The position numbers and the translations under genes are program-made. From Loxodes magnus (Eukaryota > Ciliophora > Karyorelictea > Loxodida > Loxodidae), in assembly GCA_946699065.1 (NCBI GenBank), contig CAMPDV010000024.1, forward strand, positions 1,116,001-1,180,000: a stretch of DNA of 64,000 nucleotides, in the 5' to 3' direction. This document shows positions 1 through 12,858 of this stretch, piece after piece; positions within the stretch are counted from its first letter, which is position 1; every line of letters starts with the position of its first letter. The notes below the pieces were generated by a model. That model was given only the letters and a program-made list of their open reading frames with translations. It had not been told where the DNA came from and searched no databases.

Positions 1-606
1 ATCTAGTAAGCAGAAGAGATTAAGATAGAGTATATTTGGTCAGATTGCTATTAAAAAGAAAGAAACAATCCTCCTTTTCCGTTCAATTCTGAAGAAATTG
101 TTGCTTCGTAAATAAAATGTGGTTCATTTGAGTTTGACTAATAATTTATAAAAAACCACTTTAAAGCTAATAAGAAATTCGTTTTGACTGAAGAATTATG
201 TAAAAACGTTCCTTTTCCACAACTAACTTGTTAAACAGTTTAGAGATAAACTTAGTAATAAGCAAATTTAAGCTTCTAGTGGAATAAGAAGTTTAAATAT
301 GTAGAGGATGGAGAGCTATTTGTCGTACAGAAGAAAAATGATACTGTTGGAGATATCTAGGTCTCTTATTTAGTAAATGATGCTAACTCTATAACAGTTA
401 TCGGAGTTGTGAAGGAAAATACTTTAATACCTTACTATTACTAAAAGCAGCCTTTCTTCTATGTCTATCTTCAAAACTTAACTAGATATGAATTCTTAAA
501 TAAATTTGAATCAGATAGCGAATTTTCGTATTAAGTAGTGAACTTTATTTCAGGTATAATAGCTGCTTGTGGAATTGGACTAATTATAAAAGCACTGAAA
601 TAGTGA
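1..606 (+). CDS. TMEM43-like membrane protein, 3' part
   Basis: The window opens inside this gene; 201 residues remain, read in frame 1 and ended by UAG UGA at 601-606. The C-terminal part carries the TMEM43/LUMA family pattern: VGDIQVSY, then a segment ending in VVKENTLIPYY, then an aromatic stretch and a closing hydrophobic helix (about residues 178-198, VNFISGIIAACGIGLIIKAL). Family members are multi-pass proteins of the ER and inner nuclear membrane. Many Gln residues are encoded by TAA/TAG, so the gene is unreadable in the standard code. The family call rests on motif resemblance by eye. The start lies upstream of the window. Confidence 0.7.
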
Positions 607-671
607 CTAGTTAAACTTTTAATTCCTTTTATTAATTTTAAGCATTAAACATCCATAAAATCGTATATGAA

Positions 672-1994
672 ATGTATCCTTAACTATACTTATCTAATTT
701 ACTTATAACTTAGCTAATTTACTTATAACTTAGCTAATTTTATAAAGGGCTAACAAAAATAGCGATAAGACAGAATATAAACAGTAAGAAGCTTCTTTCT
801 TATTTAAGTTCTTTTATTGTTAATTACTTAATTGAGAAGCTCTTCTATTCAACTGAATATGCTTATATAAAGTAAACAAAATGTACTAATTAAAAGTAGA
901 TGATTAAGAAAGATAAATAGGCAAAGCTTATAGTTATCCATTTCTCTTATTTTAATCCTTTAGAAATTATAATTTTTGCTTTTGCTGCTTTTATTTAATT
1001 ACAAATTAGCCTTATTTAGTTATTATTATATGCTAGCTCAAGGTTATCTCACTGACATTTATTGTATCAGGTCTCTAAATTCCTCCTTTGTAATTTTAGC
1101 TTATTTAGTTGGACTAATTTTTAATAATAAACAATAAGTTTCTCATTTGATATTAATGTAGCTACTCCAAAGTAAGGGCTTTAGTAATTATCTGGTAGGT
1201 ATATTAAAATCTTAGCTCACTAGTTTGGTATTTTTTAAATACACTTAGACTTCATAATTTATGCTTCCTATAAAAGATTTCCTAAGTCTTTAATATCAAT
1301 ATTTGCTAATATTATAGCTTATTTTTATGCTCTTTCATACTTCTTAGCTAGCAATTCTATATTTCTCATTCATTTATTCAAAGAGAACTCTCAATATTTA
1401 AATAGATTCATATCACCTAATCTGCATCACTTAACATATGATAACTTAATTTTGGCTAGATTGAAATCTTAATACTAATGATATGATCTATAAGCTAGAA
1501 CTTTGAGACTGGGTATTGATAGATTTAAACAAGAATACTCTCCTTTATCTAAGAGAATAGAACATATTAGCACAGCAAATTTCTTAATGTACTATACCAG
1601 TAAATTTGATATATATTTCTTGACCAATTAGACTAAACTATAATATTAGCTTCAATTAGTATAAGATGGAACTAAGTAAAAAGCTGGTTAATAGCTATTT
1701 GTTAGTATTCTATAAATAAAATTAGTTAATTTAATACTCTTAGCATTAACCTATTTAATATTGAAAGCATTAATTACCTAAATAGATGAGAAAAGCAGCT
1801 AATAAGCAGAGAGTAATATTTATAGATATTATTTGACTTCTACCATATATACAATACTAGCCTTTATTTATGCTCACTCTATAGAGCTAGTAATAAGCGG
1901 CATAATTGCTATCTATGTGAAATTAATATGTTAATAATGGTTTGGTTTAATTTCAAATTGATATTATTAAAGCTTTTCTATAAAGTTAAAATGA
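672..1994 (+). CDS. polytopic membrane protein, unknown family
   Basis: Frame 0 gives a 440-residue protein ended by UGA at 1992-1994. I do not recognise the family. Hydrophobic segments that could span the membrane lie near residues 95-120, 210-240 (SIFANIIAYFYALSYFLA), 355-375 (VNLILLALTYLILKALI) and 390-420 (YTILAFIYAHSIELVISGII), separated by polar K/Q/E-rich stretches. The other two frames give poor composition. The first ATG after the TMEM43-like gene is at 672, but a 20-bp tandem duplication at 701-740 makes the exact start doubtful. The stop overlaps the ATG of the following histidine kinase by ATGA, so the two could be one gene joined by a small unseen intron; I list them separately. 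Confidence 0.55.
701..740 (+). repeat. 20-bp tandem duplication
   Basis: The 20-base unit acttataacttagctaattt occurs twice in direct succession. A 20-bp unit is not a multiple of three, so one copy more or less would shift the frame of the membrane-protein gene whose putative start is just upstream. It may be a 5' leader sequence, with the real start downstream. Confidence 0.85.
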
Positions 1995-4651
1995 ATATTT
2001 GCTGGAAGGTAAAGTAACTAGTGATCAATTTTGTAAATACCTACACAAGATAGATTCAGCATCCAAACTAAATAATCCAGAAAGATTTATAAATGAGAGC
2101 TTCAGTCCTTATTCTTCTAATGGTAATATAGTATGTTTTCTGTGTTGGGCATATTATTAGTCTGGCTTTTAATGATAATTTTGAAATGGTATTTAGATTG
2201 ATGTTTTACTAGCATTTGTAAATTGTACTACCTTTGAAAATACTGCTTAAGACCAAATCTAATTAGAAAATGTTCATTTCATTTGTTTACTCTAGAATTA
2301 TCCCTTGCTTTACTGACTCTTATATTTAGGAACTCCCTTTTACTTGGTTTATTTTTTCCCTTCCTATGCTATCTAGTCTTATATCCAGAAATTTTAAGAT
2401 TATAGTAGCATGTTTTTTGATAAGCGTAGCATGAACAATAAACTAAGAGTACTGAAGAATAGCAGACTTAGGTATGTTTAAACAGGAAGGAAAAATGCAA
2501 TAAATAGAAGAAGGCTAAAGTGGAAAGTAGGTACTACTAGAACTTGTTTGACTTATTAGCTTTATTAAGAATACAGCTATCTAAAACTGCTAAGAGCTAT
2601 TTATAGGTACTATTTTATCAGTTTGCTATGAGCTTTGCTTGAGAAACTCTTAATAGTATTCCTACAATCTTATTAAATAGCATGAAGAGCATTAAAGGTA
2701 GACTGACTAGTATTTTGCAGCTTAAATCCATGAAATACGCAACCCTCTAAATGCTGTTCTTGGAAGTATTGACCTACTTTGCTTGCAGTAAAGCAATTTA
2801 TAATTTAAATAAGTCCAAATTCTGAGAAATGCTTAAGCAAGTGGTGAAATTTTACTCTGCATAATAGGGAATATACTAGATGTATAAAAAATAGGGTTCG
2901 GAAACTTCGAATGCTCATATTGAAAAGTGGAAATAAGAAAGTTGATATGGAAAGTAATTTAGACTAATAAATCAAATGCAGTAAAGAAAAACCTAGTTCT
3001 AAAAAGTAGTGCTGACACTAGAGTTCCTTAATACCTTGTACTAGACTAAACTAGAATTATCTAAATACTAATGAATTTAATTGGAAACTCTATCAAGTTT
3101 ACTAAAAAGGGCTTTGTTAGTATTGAACTTGAATGAATCCCTGATTAAGAGTCCATTCCTAAGGAACTGATAAAAAAGCAGCCTGAGATTTAATTAGTTC
3201 AACCTAAAGATTACCATTTAGTGAAGTATATTAGCTCTAAAGATTTAGATGAATACCCTGCTCTTTTGAAAGGAGTTAGTGACTATGAACTACAGAATGT
3301 TAAAGATCAGTATTATGAGAATCTTTCAATTTAGAAAAGCTTCATTAATGAAAAAAACAACAATCTAGATGCTTCTAAGTTCTTTACTCCTTGTAAGCCA
3401 GTTTTGAATTAGCCATAAAAGGTATTTTATACAATCCCAAGAGAATAAAGAGGAACACTTAAAATATATATCAAAGACACTGGAATCGGAATTTCTTCTT
3501 AGCAAAAGGAAAAATTATTCTAGCCATTCATCCAAGCCAATTCTGAGATCTAATCAAAGTATGGAGGAACAGGACTTGGGTTATGGATATCTAAGCAGAT
3601 AATTTAATAAATGAAAGGAGAAATAAAAATAGAAAGCATTTTAGGATGAGGAACTTCTTTTAATATTTCAATTCCTGCTGAAGTTGAGAATACCTCGTTT
3701 AAAATAAAAAGGAGACTATCTTTCACAGATTTAGTTGAATCTGTTAGTCCATTCTCACCAAATCCTGAAAAGAGTGATTTTTCAATCATTTTCGGTGATT
3801 AAAAAAAGCAATGTCAATGACCTGTTCTTAAAGAGCTTTACAAGCTTAATAGCAATGTAGTAAAGTTTGAACAAGGGGCAGATATAATAGAGTACTACAG
3901 ATAAAACTTAAAAGTTAATTTAGCTTTTTTGTCAAGTAACTATAGCGATTTGACTGGTATCATTGTGGCTAGTGAATTGAGATAAATATAAAAGCTCAGA
4001 ATCTCTAACTAGATGGCTTTAAATTAAAAAGTAGACTTGAGTCAGTTTTTTTTATATATCGTGCTAATCTGCTAAGAGGAGAATGAAGTAGAAAGATTTT
4101 AATAAATTTCAAGTGATATTGATGACTTTTAGATGCGACCTTTATCTAAAATTTATATAAAGAGCTTAAAGGAAAAAATGAAGGAAAAGAGATAGAAGTA
4201 ATTTTCACTTGGTATGAATTCATCTTAATAAACAGTTTTGTTAATTGAAGATGAAGACTTCAATATGATAGTACAAACTGCTATCCTATAAAATTTAAAC
4301 TTCAGTGTTATTTGTGGAAAAAATGGGGAAGAAGGTTATGAGCTGTTTTAGAAGCACTAGCATTAGATATCTTTTATAATAATAGACTATGAAATGCCCA
4401 TTTTAAACGGAATTGAATGCATATAGTAAATAAGAAACTTAGAATAAATTTAAAAAAACGAAAACTGTGTTCCAATTATAATCTGCTCTGGAAATGAAGA
4501 TGAGTACCACAAATAACAAGCTGAATCAGTGGGTGCTTTACTTATAGTAAAGCCTCTTAAAGCTGAAAAATTGAAGGAAATTATAGGCAATCACTTTAGC
4601 ATAGAAGAAAAGAGCATAGGATGGCACTAGAATGATAAACATAACTTTTGA
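1991..4651 (+). CDS. membrane-bound hybrid histidine kinase
   Basis: Predicted sensor kinase of 886 residues. Residues about 35-215 hold five or six hydrophobic segments. The H-box HEIRNPLNAVLGS has the phospho-accepting His near 247. An N-box with NLIGNSIKFT lies near 360, followed by a long polar insert. The G1 motif DTGIGIS is near 495 and the G2 motif GGTGLGLWISK near 525. A C-terminal receiver domain has LLIEDED (acidic pair near 751), IIIDYEMPILNG (phospho-accepting Asp near 797) and the conserved Lys in VKPL near 854. A multistep His-Asp relay is therefore expected. UGA codes Trp internally (for example in SILGWGTSF, near the end of the ATPase domain); the UGA at 4649-4651 is taken as stop because composition decays after it. 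The gene converges on the Ca2+ channel gene, leaving about 200 bp. Confidence 0.9.
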
Positions 4652-4855
4652 CTAAATTTTTAGTTAATTTAGATATATTTTATACTAAGAATTATTCTAT
4701 TAAGAATAAAAGCATTTAAAGCTAGACATTATAAACATTTAAAAGTACTTTAAGTAATTACTAAACTAGCAAATGCTAATGAAACCAATAGAATAAAACT
4801 ATTAAAATCCTTTATTTATATCATGCTTTAAATTTCTCCATTCTATTCTGGAATC

Positions 4856-7800
4856 TCAAAATTATCTCCTTTGAATTTATTAACTATCTAAAGCCATTTC
4901 GAGGTCTGCTATTTCTTCTGTAGCTCGTTAAATTTCTAAATGCCAAGTTATTTTTTTAATCTTTGGATTTTTAAGTATCTTTGCTTGTCAAACTTTTTAT
5001 GGACTAAGTAGCTTCTCCATGCTTTTTAGATAGAAAGCGCAGAAAGATACTATCTATTAAAATTTACCTAATGAGCAGTTGGCTAGTCAGCTTTGTACTT
5101 AAGTATTTAAGCGTCATTCAAGTACCTCATTTACGCTTTTCTACTTCTGTATTGGATCTTTTTATATAAGTCCTTTACAGCTCCGATTCATTAAACCTGT
5201 ATATTTAAATAATACGCTTTGGATATCTTCACCTGCAATTTAATAGGCGAGTATTCATAGAACTTCCAAAAAGCAAACCTATCCATTATAATCTGATATG
5301 TTCAGAAGCTGGATATTTCTCATTAGCTCTTACTTGGACATCACTCACCTTTGCTATTTATAGCCAAGTGGATTCTCTATATCAAATAGCAGAGAAGGTA
5401 GATTAGATGTTCGAATAGTATGCTGCCCCAACGGAGCATATTTACTCCAAACTTCTTAGAACTTGATAATATCCAAAGGAGTTAAAAACCTAAATAGATC
5501 CTCCTTTTGCCCAAAGCCTACAAAGTTATCAATAATAACAGCTATGAAAATATTGAGAAACACATAGCTAGCTATTATTTGAAAGCTAAGGAAAAATATT
5601 AGCCCTAAAACTGGGTCTTACTCCATTACTTCATGCATTACTTAGTTTCAGCTTTCTCCTGTACTACATCTAAATAGAACTAAAAAGCTTTGATAAAATG
5701 TTTCGAAGTTACAGTGCTAGTTTATGAATTGCTTATGCTTAATTTCACTAAAGAGACCCATTCCTGCTACTCCATATATGAAGTAGAGCAAAAATAGTAA
5801 AGCTCCTACATTAATAAGAGAAGACATTGAAGACATCAGAGTTTTAAACAGGGAAGTTAGTCTTTTCGAAAACTTAAACATTTTAAAAATTCTAGCTATT
5901 CTAAACACTCTAAATATTGTAGCGTTAAAGGATATTTATTAGCTATTTAGGCCAAATAAAGAAAGCACTACGATTGCAAAATCAAATTAGTTCCATTTGT
6001 CAAAGAAGTAAAATTTGAATCCATAACCCACTATTTTAAGCGTAGCTTCAATTGCAAAAAAAATGACAAAAATATAGTTAAGAAGATAGGTTGAAAATGA
6101 TATATCTGATGACATGTGGTAGTGGTCGAAGGTAAGGGTAATAACATTCAGTATAATAAACACTAGAGTTAAATATTCAAATTTCTTACTTTGAACTATT
6201 CTATATACTCTTAATCTGATAAAACCAGTTGGAGCAATATACCTAATCATCGGGTAGCAATGAGTCATCAGTTTTTAGATTTTGATTCATTCATATTGAC
6301 TAGAGGACAAATACCTTTATCCGTTAAATTCATTCTAAATTTCGTTAAATTTTTCAATCATTACCCCTACAAACAGCTTGTTTATAAAGAACGCAGTAAT
6401 GAAGATAAAAGAAACAAAATAAAGAGCATATGCAGGCTAATAATCTTTTATAGGAGTCTATTCATATCTTGAGTCTATAGCTACCAACATATATTCTTAT
6501 CATCCTTCTAAGGATCCAATCTCATATAAAGATAACACACTAGCTGCTATATTATCAAAATGGAAGCTTCTTCTGATTCATTTTCTATACTCCCATTATT
6601 TAAATTCTAAGTTGAAAAATAAACCTTAACATTAGTCTTTATGGTTAATAAAACTACTAGAGTCATTACAGTATCAGAACTTTCCTTTGAAAAATATCAC
6701 ACCTAATATACCAAAAATTAGATAAAATAAGAAAGTGACTAGCAATGCATTTAGAATTGCAGGGATTGCTATAATCACTGAGTTTACTACTACTTTCAAA
6801 CCTTAATTTCTGCTGATCATACGAAGAGGTCTGATTGCTCTTAAAGCTCTTAGTGCTCTAAGAAACTTCAAATCAATTCCAGAGAGAAGTCAATTAAAAA
6901 TGGATATAACGACTATTAAGAAATCTAACTAGTTTCAGTTATCCCTTAAATATGGGATTTCATAAGGATTTAAGATTTTTAAAGTTTAAGTAGTAGGAGA
7001 AAATATATCTAGAGTATTTGATTAAGCGTATTTTCTATCTTTTCAGCCATGCCATTTAGAAGATAAAGCTTTTCTACATTACGAAAAAGGATTTTTTTTA
7101 TATAGAAATCCAAAGACTAATATTTTACATATTGCTTCCAACAAAAATATAGATGAGCAAAAGTTGTGGCAAAACTGAAATACATCTTATGCATACTTTT
7201 CATTATGAGGTTCGTCAATCGCTAAAAGTATGGAAGAGAATGCAATAGTAGTATATATAAATTTATCCCAGTATGGATGTGTTATAAGTACTTGCAATTT
7301 TAATCTTAGTCAGTTTTTTGGGGAGAAGATCATGCAAGATTTTTCACATAAAGGAAATTGTTTTGATTTTTAAAGTGATGCTGCTATAGCTTATGATGAT
7401 CTTTTGAGACTTTGCAATTATCTTTTCAAGTCAAATTTATTTTTACTAAGTCCAGTATTTTTTTCTTATTATTGGATTAATTTAGTTCTACTGAATCTTT
7501 TTTAGATCTTATATAAAGAGTTAACCATTCCAATTGCATCTTCTGACATATTTTTGCTTTTTTGTTATATTTTCTATTTCATTGGAACTTCTTCTTTTTA
7601 TATATTATGCTCTTTATTATTCTCCTGCTCATCAGATTCATTTGTATCGTTATAATTATTCTTAAATGTATGTACTACTTCATTACCATTTTTACTTGAA
7701 AGAGAACGTTTTAATTTAATCTTATTTGAGTTTCGACTGTTGCTTAATTCATCTAACGACTAGTTAAGCGAAGTATTCAAAAAATTATTCTCATTTGGTA

Positions 7801-10219
7801 ATTAATGCTCAGTGCTTTCGTTTATTTTTTTATTAAACTATATTTTTTGAGTGTGAGCCTCTTTTACTAAGTTCTAATCACAGAATTTTTGTAAATTATT
7901 CTTGAAAAGCTTGTTTTTATCTAGTGAGTTTTACTACTCAACCTCATTAGAAGTTTATGCTTTCTAGTTAATTTTAGAGAATAGAATAGATTATAAGAAT
8001 GGCGATCCCTTTTTTGTCTAAGGAGTGCTCTAGTTTGGTAGCATTTTCTAGAGAATTATATTACTACCCAGATCTATTTTGTTTGTCTTCTCTTAATACT
8101 AATTATTTGAGAAAGCCTCATTATTATTGTTGTATTCCTCTTCTTAGGAATCATCGTTTTAATAGTTATCTTCTAAGTCTTCGATGATTGAACTTTCCTC
8201 TTCTTCCTCTTCCTCTTCATAAGAAGAGCTTTGATAGAAGTTGCTTAAGAGTATAGCTAGAAAGATATTTAAAAGGATGATATTTCCTAAGATTATTAAA
8301 GAGATAAAGTATAAGGAAGCACCAAAACTCGAATACTTCACGCCTAAGTACAATATCTGGTTTCAATTGTCCCCTGCTATTACTGCAAAAATTACAAGCA
8401 AGCTCCATAAGAAGCTATCGAAGTTTAGTCTTGGACTTTAATCATTTTCATCTTTCCATTTTCCTCCAAAAAATTACATTCCAATAAGAGCATAAATAAA
8501 TATGAAAATCATCATAAGAAGCCCTAAATACCCAACACATGATAATGAATTAATCACTGTGTTTATCAAAAATTTAAGGGATTTCCATGAATTTGCTAAT
8601 TTGAAAACTCTTAATAGCCTGAAAGTTCTCAGAACTAACAAGCCTTTCAAATTAAACGAATCTATTGCCATTTCACACATACTAACCAAGACAAGACTGC
8701 CATCAAATATATTGAACCCATCTGTTCAGTAATTCTTAAACCCTAACCCTAAATGTTTAAGTATCATCTCTAGTAGAAATATAAAAGCGAAAACCTGGTT
8801 ACCATAATCTAAAACAAAAACAAATCTATCTTATAGAGGATAATGGTCTAACGTCATGATAATGGTGTTTACAATGATAAGGAAAGTGATCAAATTATTG
8901 AATTAATTAGACTCAATTAGCTTTTTAAATTTCTATCCAATAGTCTATTATTTCTTTCTAATGCGGTAGTTCTCTGTAACTGTTTTCATAAATGTGTACC
9001 ATGAGTTTTAATTATAATCTCCTTAATTCCTTTCTCGGTCTGAACTTTGTAGTCTAGCTTCTTCTGTTTCTAAATAGATGTTATCTTAATCCTCTGGTAC
9101 TTTATCAGTAACACACTATTCTTTCATATCCTTTTCAATTCTAAGCTTTTCTTATAATATGAGCTTCTATTACAGTTCATCCTCCTTTTAGCTTTCTTGG
9201 AAACTTGCAAACTGAACAGCTACTGCTAAGTTGATCATAAAGAATGAGCAGATTAGTATCAATGAAATGAAAAACCAGTCATTCAGATGGTTAAAATTAG
9301 TTGCATCTTGGAGCATGTACATAACATCTGTCCATCCTTCCATCGTTATACATATAAATAAAGTTAAAAATGATACTAGAATGTTATCAAATGAAGTAGC
9401 TCCAAAATTAGGGTTTTTATTATACACATCACAGTATTAGCCCTAAACACAGGTTGATTATTTTGATATATCACATACTAGATCAATTTCTGCTATTTTC
9501 CCTGAGTCCCATCAAAAGCATCTTTGTCTAAATTTTCCTTCATATAACTACACTCCTAATATTCCGTATACTAAGAAAATGAAGCCAAGGAATATTGTAA
9601 TATTAAGCAAGCTAGGTAAACTTTTGAAAATGGCTGCTATTAAAACTCGCATTCCTTTAAGAAATTTGACGGTTCTTAAAGGCCTTAGAATTCTTAGAGT
9701 ACGTATAGCTGAAATGTTATGTCCTATTCCTAGAAAACTTATTCATCCTAAAGTAACAACAAAGAAATCAATTAAATTTCACGGATCTCTCAAATAAGTG
9801 TTCTGTTCAAATAATAGCCCCATTGCTATGACTCTGATAATCATTTCTAAAGTAAAAATCGTAAGAAAGCAGTTTTCTAAAGAAATGTATACAATATTAG
9901 GCTATTTCTCAGGGTCTTACAACGCCATTGTAAAGCAACTCATTAAAATAATTACCAGAATAAACCCATCAAATCAATGACTAGTCGTAATTCTCACAAA
10001 AATCTATCTAAAACAGTTAGTAAAGTCTAACATGAACAAAGAATTAGTTGCGAACTGTTTTTCTCTGTAAATAGACTTAACTTCAAAAGCATATTTCGTC
10101 AATCCATGTTTAATTTAACCGAACTTGAGAAAATCTTTAATCTGTTTGACGCTTAGCTAGATATCCTCATCAACACACTAGACAAGATCCCTTTAAATAT
10201 TTTAATCTAGATTTTACAT
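4856..10219 (-). CDS. four-domain voltage-gated Ca2+ channel alpha subunit
   Basis: One uninterrupted frame encodes 1787 residues, the usual size of a CaV/NaV-type alpha subunit. Four repeats are visible, each with an Arg/Lys-rich S4 and a pore loop: domain I S4 with [17 protein letters not shown] and filter TMEGWTD (near 290); domain II S4 [11 protein letters not shown] and filter AGDNWN (near 620); domain III S4 [18 protein letters not shown] and filter SLEGWQE (near 1240); domain IV filter STGESWN (near 1519). The selectivity ring is Glu-Asp-Glu-Glu, which predicts Ca2+ selectivity. The II-III linker begins with a run of eight Glu and is long and polar. After IVS6 an EF-hand-like segment ([17 protein letters not shown]) follows as in CaV proteins. 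The filter Trp of domain IV is encoded by UGA. The start is the only ATG after an upstream UGA; the stop is a UGA at 4856-4858. Confidence 0.93.
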
Positions 10220-11155
10220 AATTATTTATGGAATTATTTAATGATATTTGAAAATTCAAATTACTAAGGAAATTCAAACACAAACCCATATTTATTTGCT
10301 TTCTATCTTCTCAATACTTATTAATACTAGTCAATAAGACTACCACTCTTTGATGATAAATGCTAATGTTACTTATAAACTTTGATTTATCAACTGAAAA
10401 TGTATTTCTAATCTTGTAAACTGGAAATGAGATCTAGATATTAAGTCAGATCATCAAATTCTTATAGTACTCCATATTGCCAGTGAAGTTAATTAGCTAA
10501 TTAAACAATATATTGTAATATAGTTACCTTTTATTTTTAATCAAAAATACATAAAGAGCTGAATTTATAATTTTGATTTATGTAATACTATATTCTTCTT
10601 TCTAATATACTAATTGGAGGATTCATATTATAATAATTAATAAATATAAAGTGATCTATTGGGTCTCAAACTAGTCATTTGTAGTTCGCTTGGTATAAGT
10701 TTATTAAGACTAAATACTTGAATGCTTACTTCTGGTGAATAATATTTCTCTACAATCTTATTTTTATTTTCCTTTGTTTGGCAGCTGCTTTTTTACTGTT
10801 TTTCCTTTATAAATCAAAATATATTTACTTTTTTAATTTAAAGTTTGAGAAATGAAGAAAAGAGGAATATTGTAGATTGATTTAGTTCATGAATTAAAAT
10901 ATATGTCTTGAAGTTTTGCTGAGCTAAGAAGCAAGCAGTTAGTAAGTAAAGTGATTGGTTATGCTATTCAGCTTTAATGTTGATTGATGAGTGTAATAGT
11001 ATATAGCATAGCTATCCCTTTTATTTGTAAATGGATGTATTTTATTTTAAGTGAACATTGCTAGAGTAATTAATGAATTGTTTGATTTATATTAAGCAAA
11101 ACCATTCCATTTAAATTAATTTCAATAATAGGTAAAATTAAGAAATTCATAGACC
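10220..11155. other. intergenic, AT-rich
   Basis: This 0.9-kb stretch lies between the channel start and the end of the glucoamylase gene, both on the minus strand. It should hold the channel promoter and 5' leader and the glucoamylase 3' end. I see no frame with protein-like composition, no tRNA-like cloverleaf and no notable repeat. Confidence 0.6.
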
Positions 11156-12667
11156 TCAAATGTTGGCCAATTTAGAATTCCTATAATGTAGGGCTCTTAG
11201 AAGATTAGCATAGCTCCAAGTAAGGCTTTCAGCTGAAACACCCTATAACCCAGAGTTTCTATCAATTTGCTCATCAATATTTCCACCATCGTTCTTAACG
11301 TGCTCATGTATTCTTTTCAATACAGCATCACCTGCTTGTCTTGCTTTTAAGGCAAATTCACGAGTAGTTGGATTATCAGAGAGGTTCAAAATATTTTTCC
11401 AGTTGTTTTTAATTTCAGCATCTAGTTAAGAATCTCCTTTTTGCAATTATTCATAAGAACTTTAGTAAAAAACTTCAGCCAATACAGATGTTAGTAATTG
11501 CCATGGATTACCACCTGCGTAATGATCTCCTTCGTATCTTCCATATAAAACTCCTGGAATTCCTTTCTTATTATCTTCCTCATTTATACTATAAGTATGG
11601 CAAAATTGGTCATTGAAGAATTCAATTGTCTTTAGAACCTCTACATCAGTAGGAGAATACATTCCAGGGAAACTTGCAATAGCATGAACTACTGAAGTAT
11701 CTTTCTGCCTGTTGCTTGATTCTTAAATGAAATCTCCATTCCAATGAGATGGAATTGCTTTTTTAATATCATCAGCTATAATTTAGTAAGTATCAGCACA
11801 GCTTGGGTCTCCCATTCTTTTAGCAAATTGAACAGCGTGGCTTAAGGCATATTAGAAAGACATACGATTCCAAAAGAAGTCATCAGATTGAATTTCTTCC
11901 CATAAATCGCAACTGTTTTCTTTCCAGTGGCTGACCATCCAATCTAAATCGAATTTAATAGCACCACCGTTATAAAGATCATCATTCCATAATTTTTACT
12001 TTACATAATCTTCTTGTCCTGCATCTAATAAAATGTTTGCATATATAATTAAAGTAGTTGCTCTTAATCCAGGTCCATCAGTTTATGGTCTGCACCAACC
12101 GCCTCCATAAACTTCTCCGTTAGGAAGTTCAAATTTAACTTCAGCTCTAATATCAATTCCATGAGGAGATTTTTCAGCTTATACTTTTAAAACCCAATCA
12201 ATATAAGCGTTCATGTTGCTTTCAATCTTGGTCAAATCAAAATTGTTGATTTCCATAAACGATCTCATGGTTAAAGCTGCATCACGCACCCAATGGTAAT
12301 AATAACTTCCACCTGGAGTGTCTTTATCAGGAGAAGCTACAACACCTCCCTTTCCTTAAACGTTCATTTATGCTAACATTCTGTTGTACATATTATTATA
12401 AAAACTGTCATCAAATCCTGGATCATCTGCTTTGAAGTTTAGCTTGTCACATGAATCTTCCTTGTAGTAGCACCAAGGGATGCTTTCTCCAAGGCCTCTT
12501 AAGAACTCTACTTCATTTTCTCTTACTGGTCTCCAGCAGCAACCTTTAGCCTCACATTGCTATTAATTTATTCCAACATAACCGCAGTCAGTTTTTATCG
12601 TAACTGTGTCGCAAATGTCTGCAAAAGCATACGTCCATAACAGCGCTATTAAGATAAATCTCTTCAT
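11156..12667 (-). CDS. secreted GH15 glucoamylase with trefoil domain
   Basis: 503 residues. A signal peptide (MKRFILIALLWTYAFA) is followed by a P-type trefoil domain of about 55 residues with its Cys pattern (DCGYVGINQQQCEAKGCCW, later PWCYY). The rest is a glycoside hydrolase family 15 catalytic domain: SYYYHWVRDAALTMRSF near residue 112; the general-acid region IRAEVKFELPNGEVYGG followed by RPQTDGPGLRAT near 170-195; and the general-base region IDEQIDRNSG with ESLTWSYANLLRA near the C-terminus. Both catalytic Glu positions are kept, so it should hydrolyse terminal alpha-1,4-glucosidic bonds of starch or glycogen, probably in food vacuoles or lysosomes. No intron is needed. It ends in UGA after LANI. 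Trefoil domains are familiar on GH31 enzymes; on GH15 the pairing is less usual. Confidence 0.93.
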
Positions 12668-12858
12668 ATTTATAAAAATCAAGCTTCGCAGTTAATTTAT
12701 ACCTAATTTTAAATATGGCTGCCTTTTTTTACTATAACTATGCCAAATTAAACTATTATTTTCTATACTTTCCTTAAAATCAAACGTACAAGCTTTAAAA
12801 ATCACTGTAATTTAAAGTAGCTAGTGATTATTCAAATAATTTAAAATAGTCACTTAAG

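Noticed and set aside
1991-4651. Bacterial contamination suggested by a hybrid histidine kinase
   Set aside because: The gene uses TAA/TAG for Gln and TGA for Trp like its neighbours, and hybrid histidine kinases are common in ciliates.
8728-8752. Telomere-like CCCTAACCCTAAA motif
   Set aside because: Only two units, lying inside the continuous coding frame of the Ca2+ channel domain II region; no chromosome end or breakage site is indicated.
4856-10219. Ca2+ channel as a pseudogene full of stop codons
   Set aside because: All stops fall at Gln- or Trp-compatible positions, including invariant Trp, and no frameshift exists over 5.4 kb.
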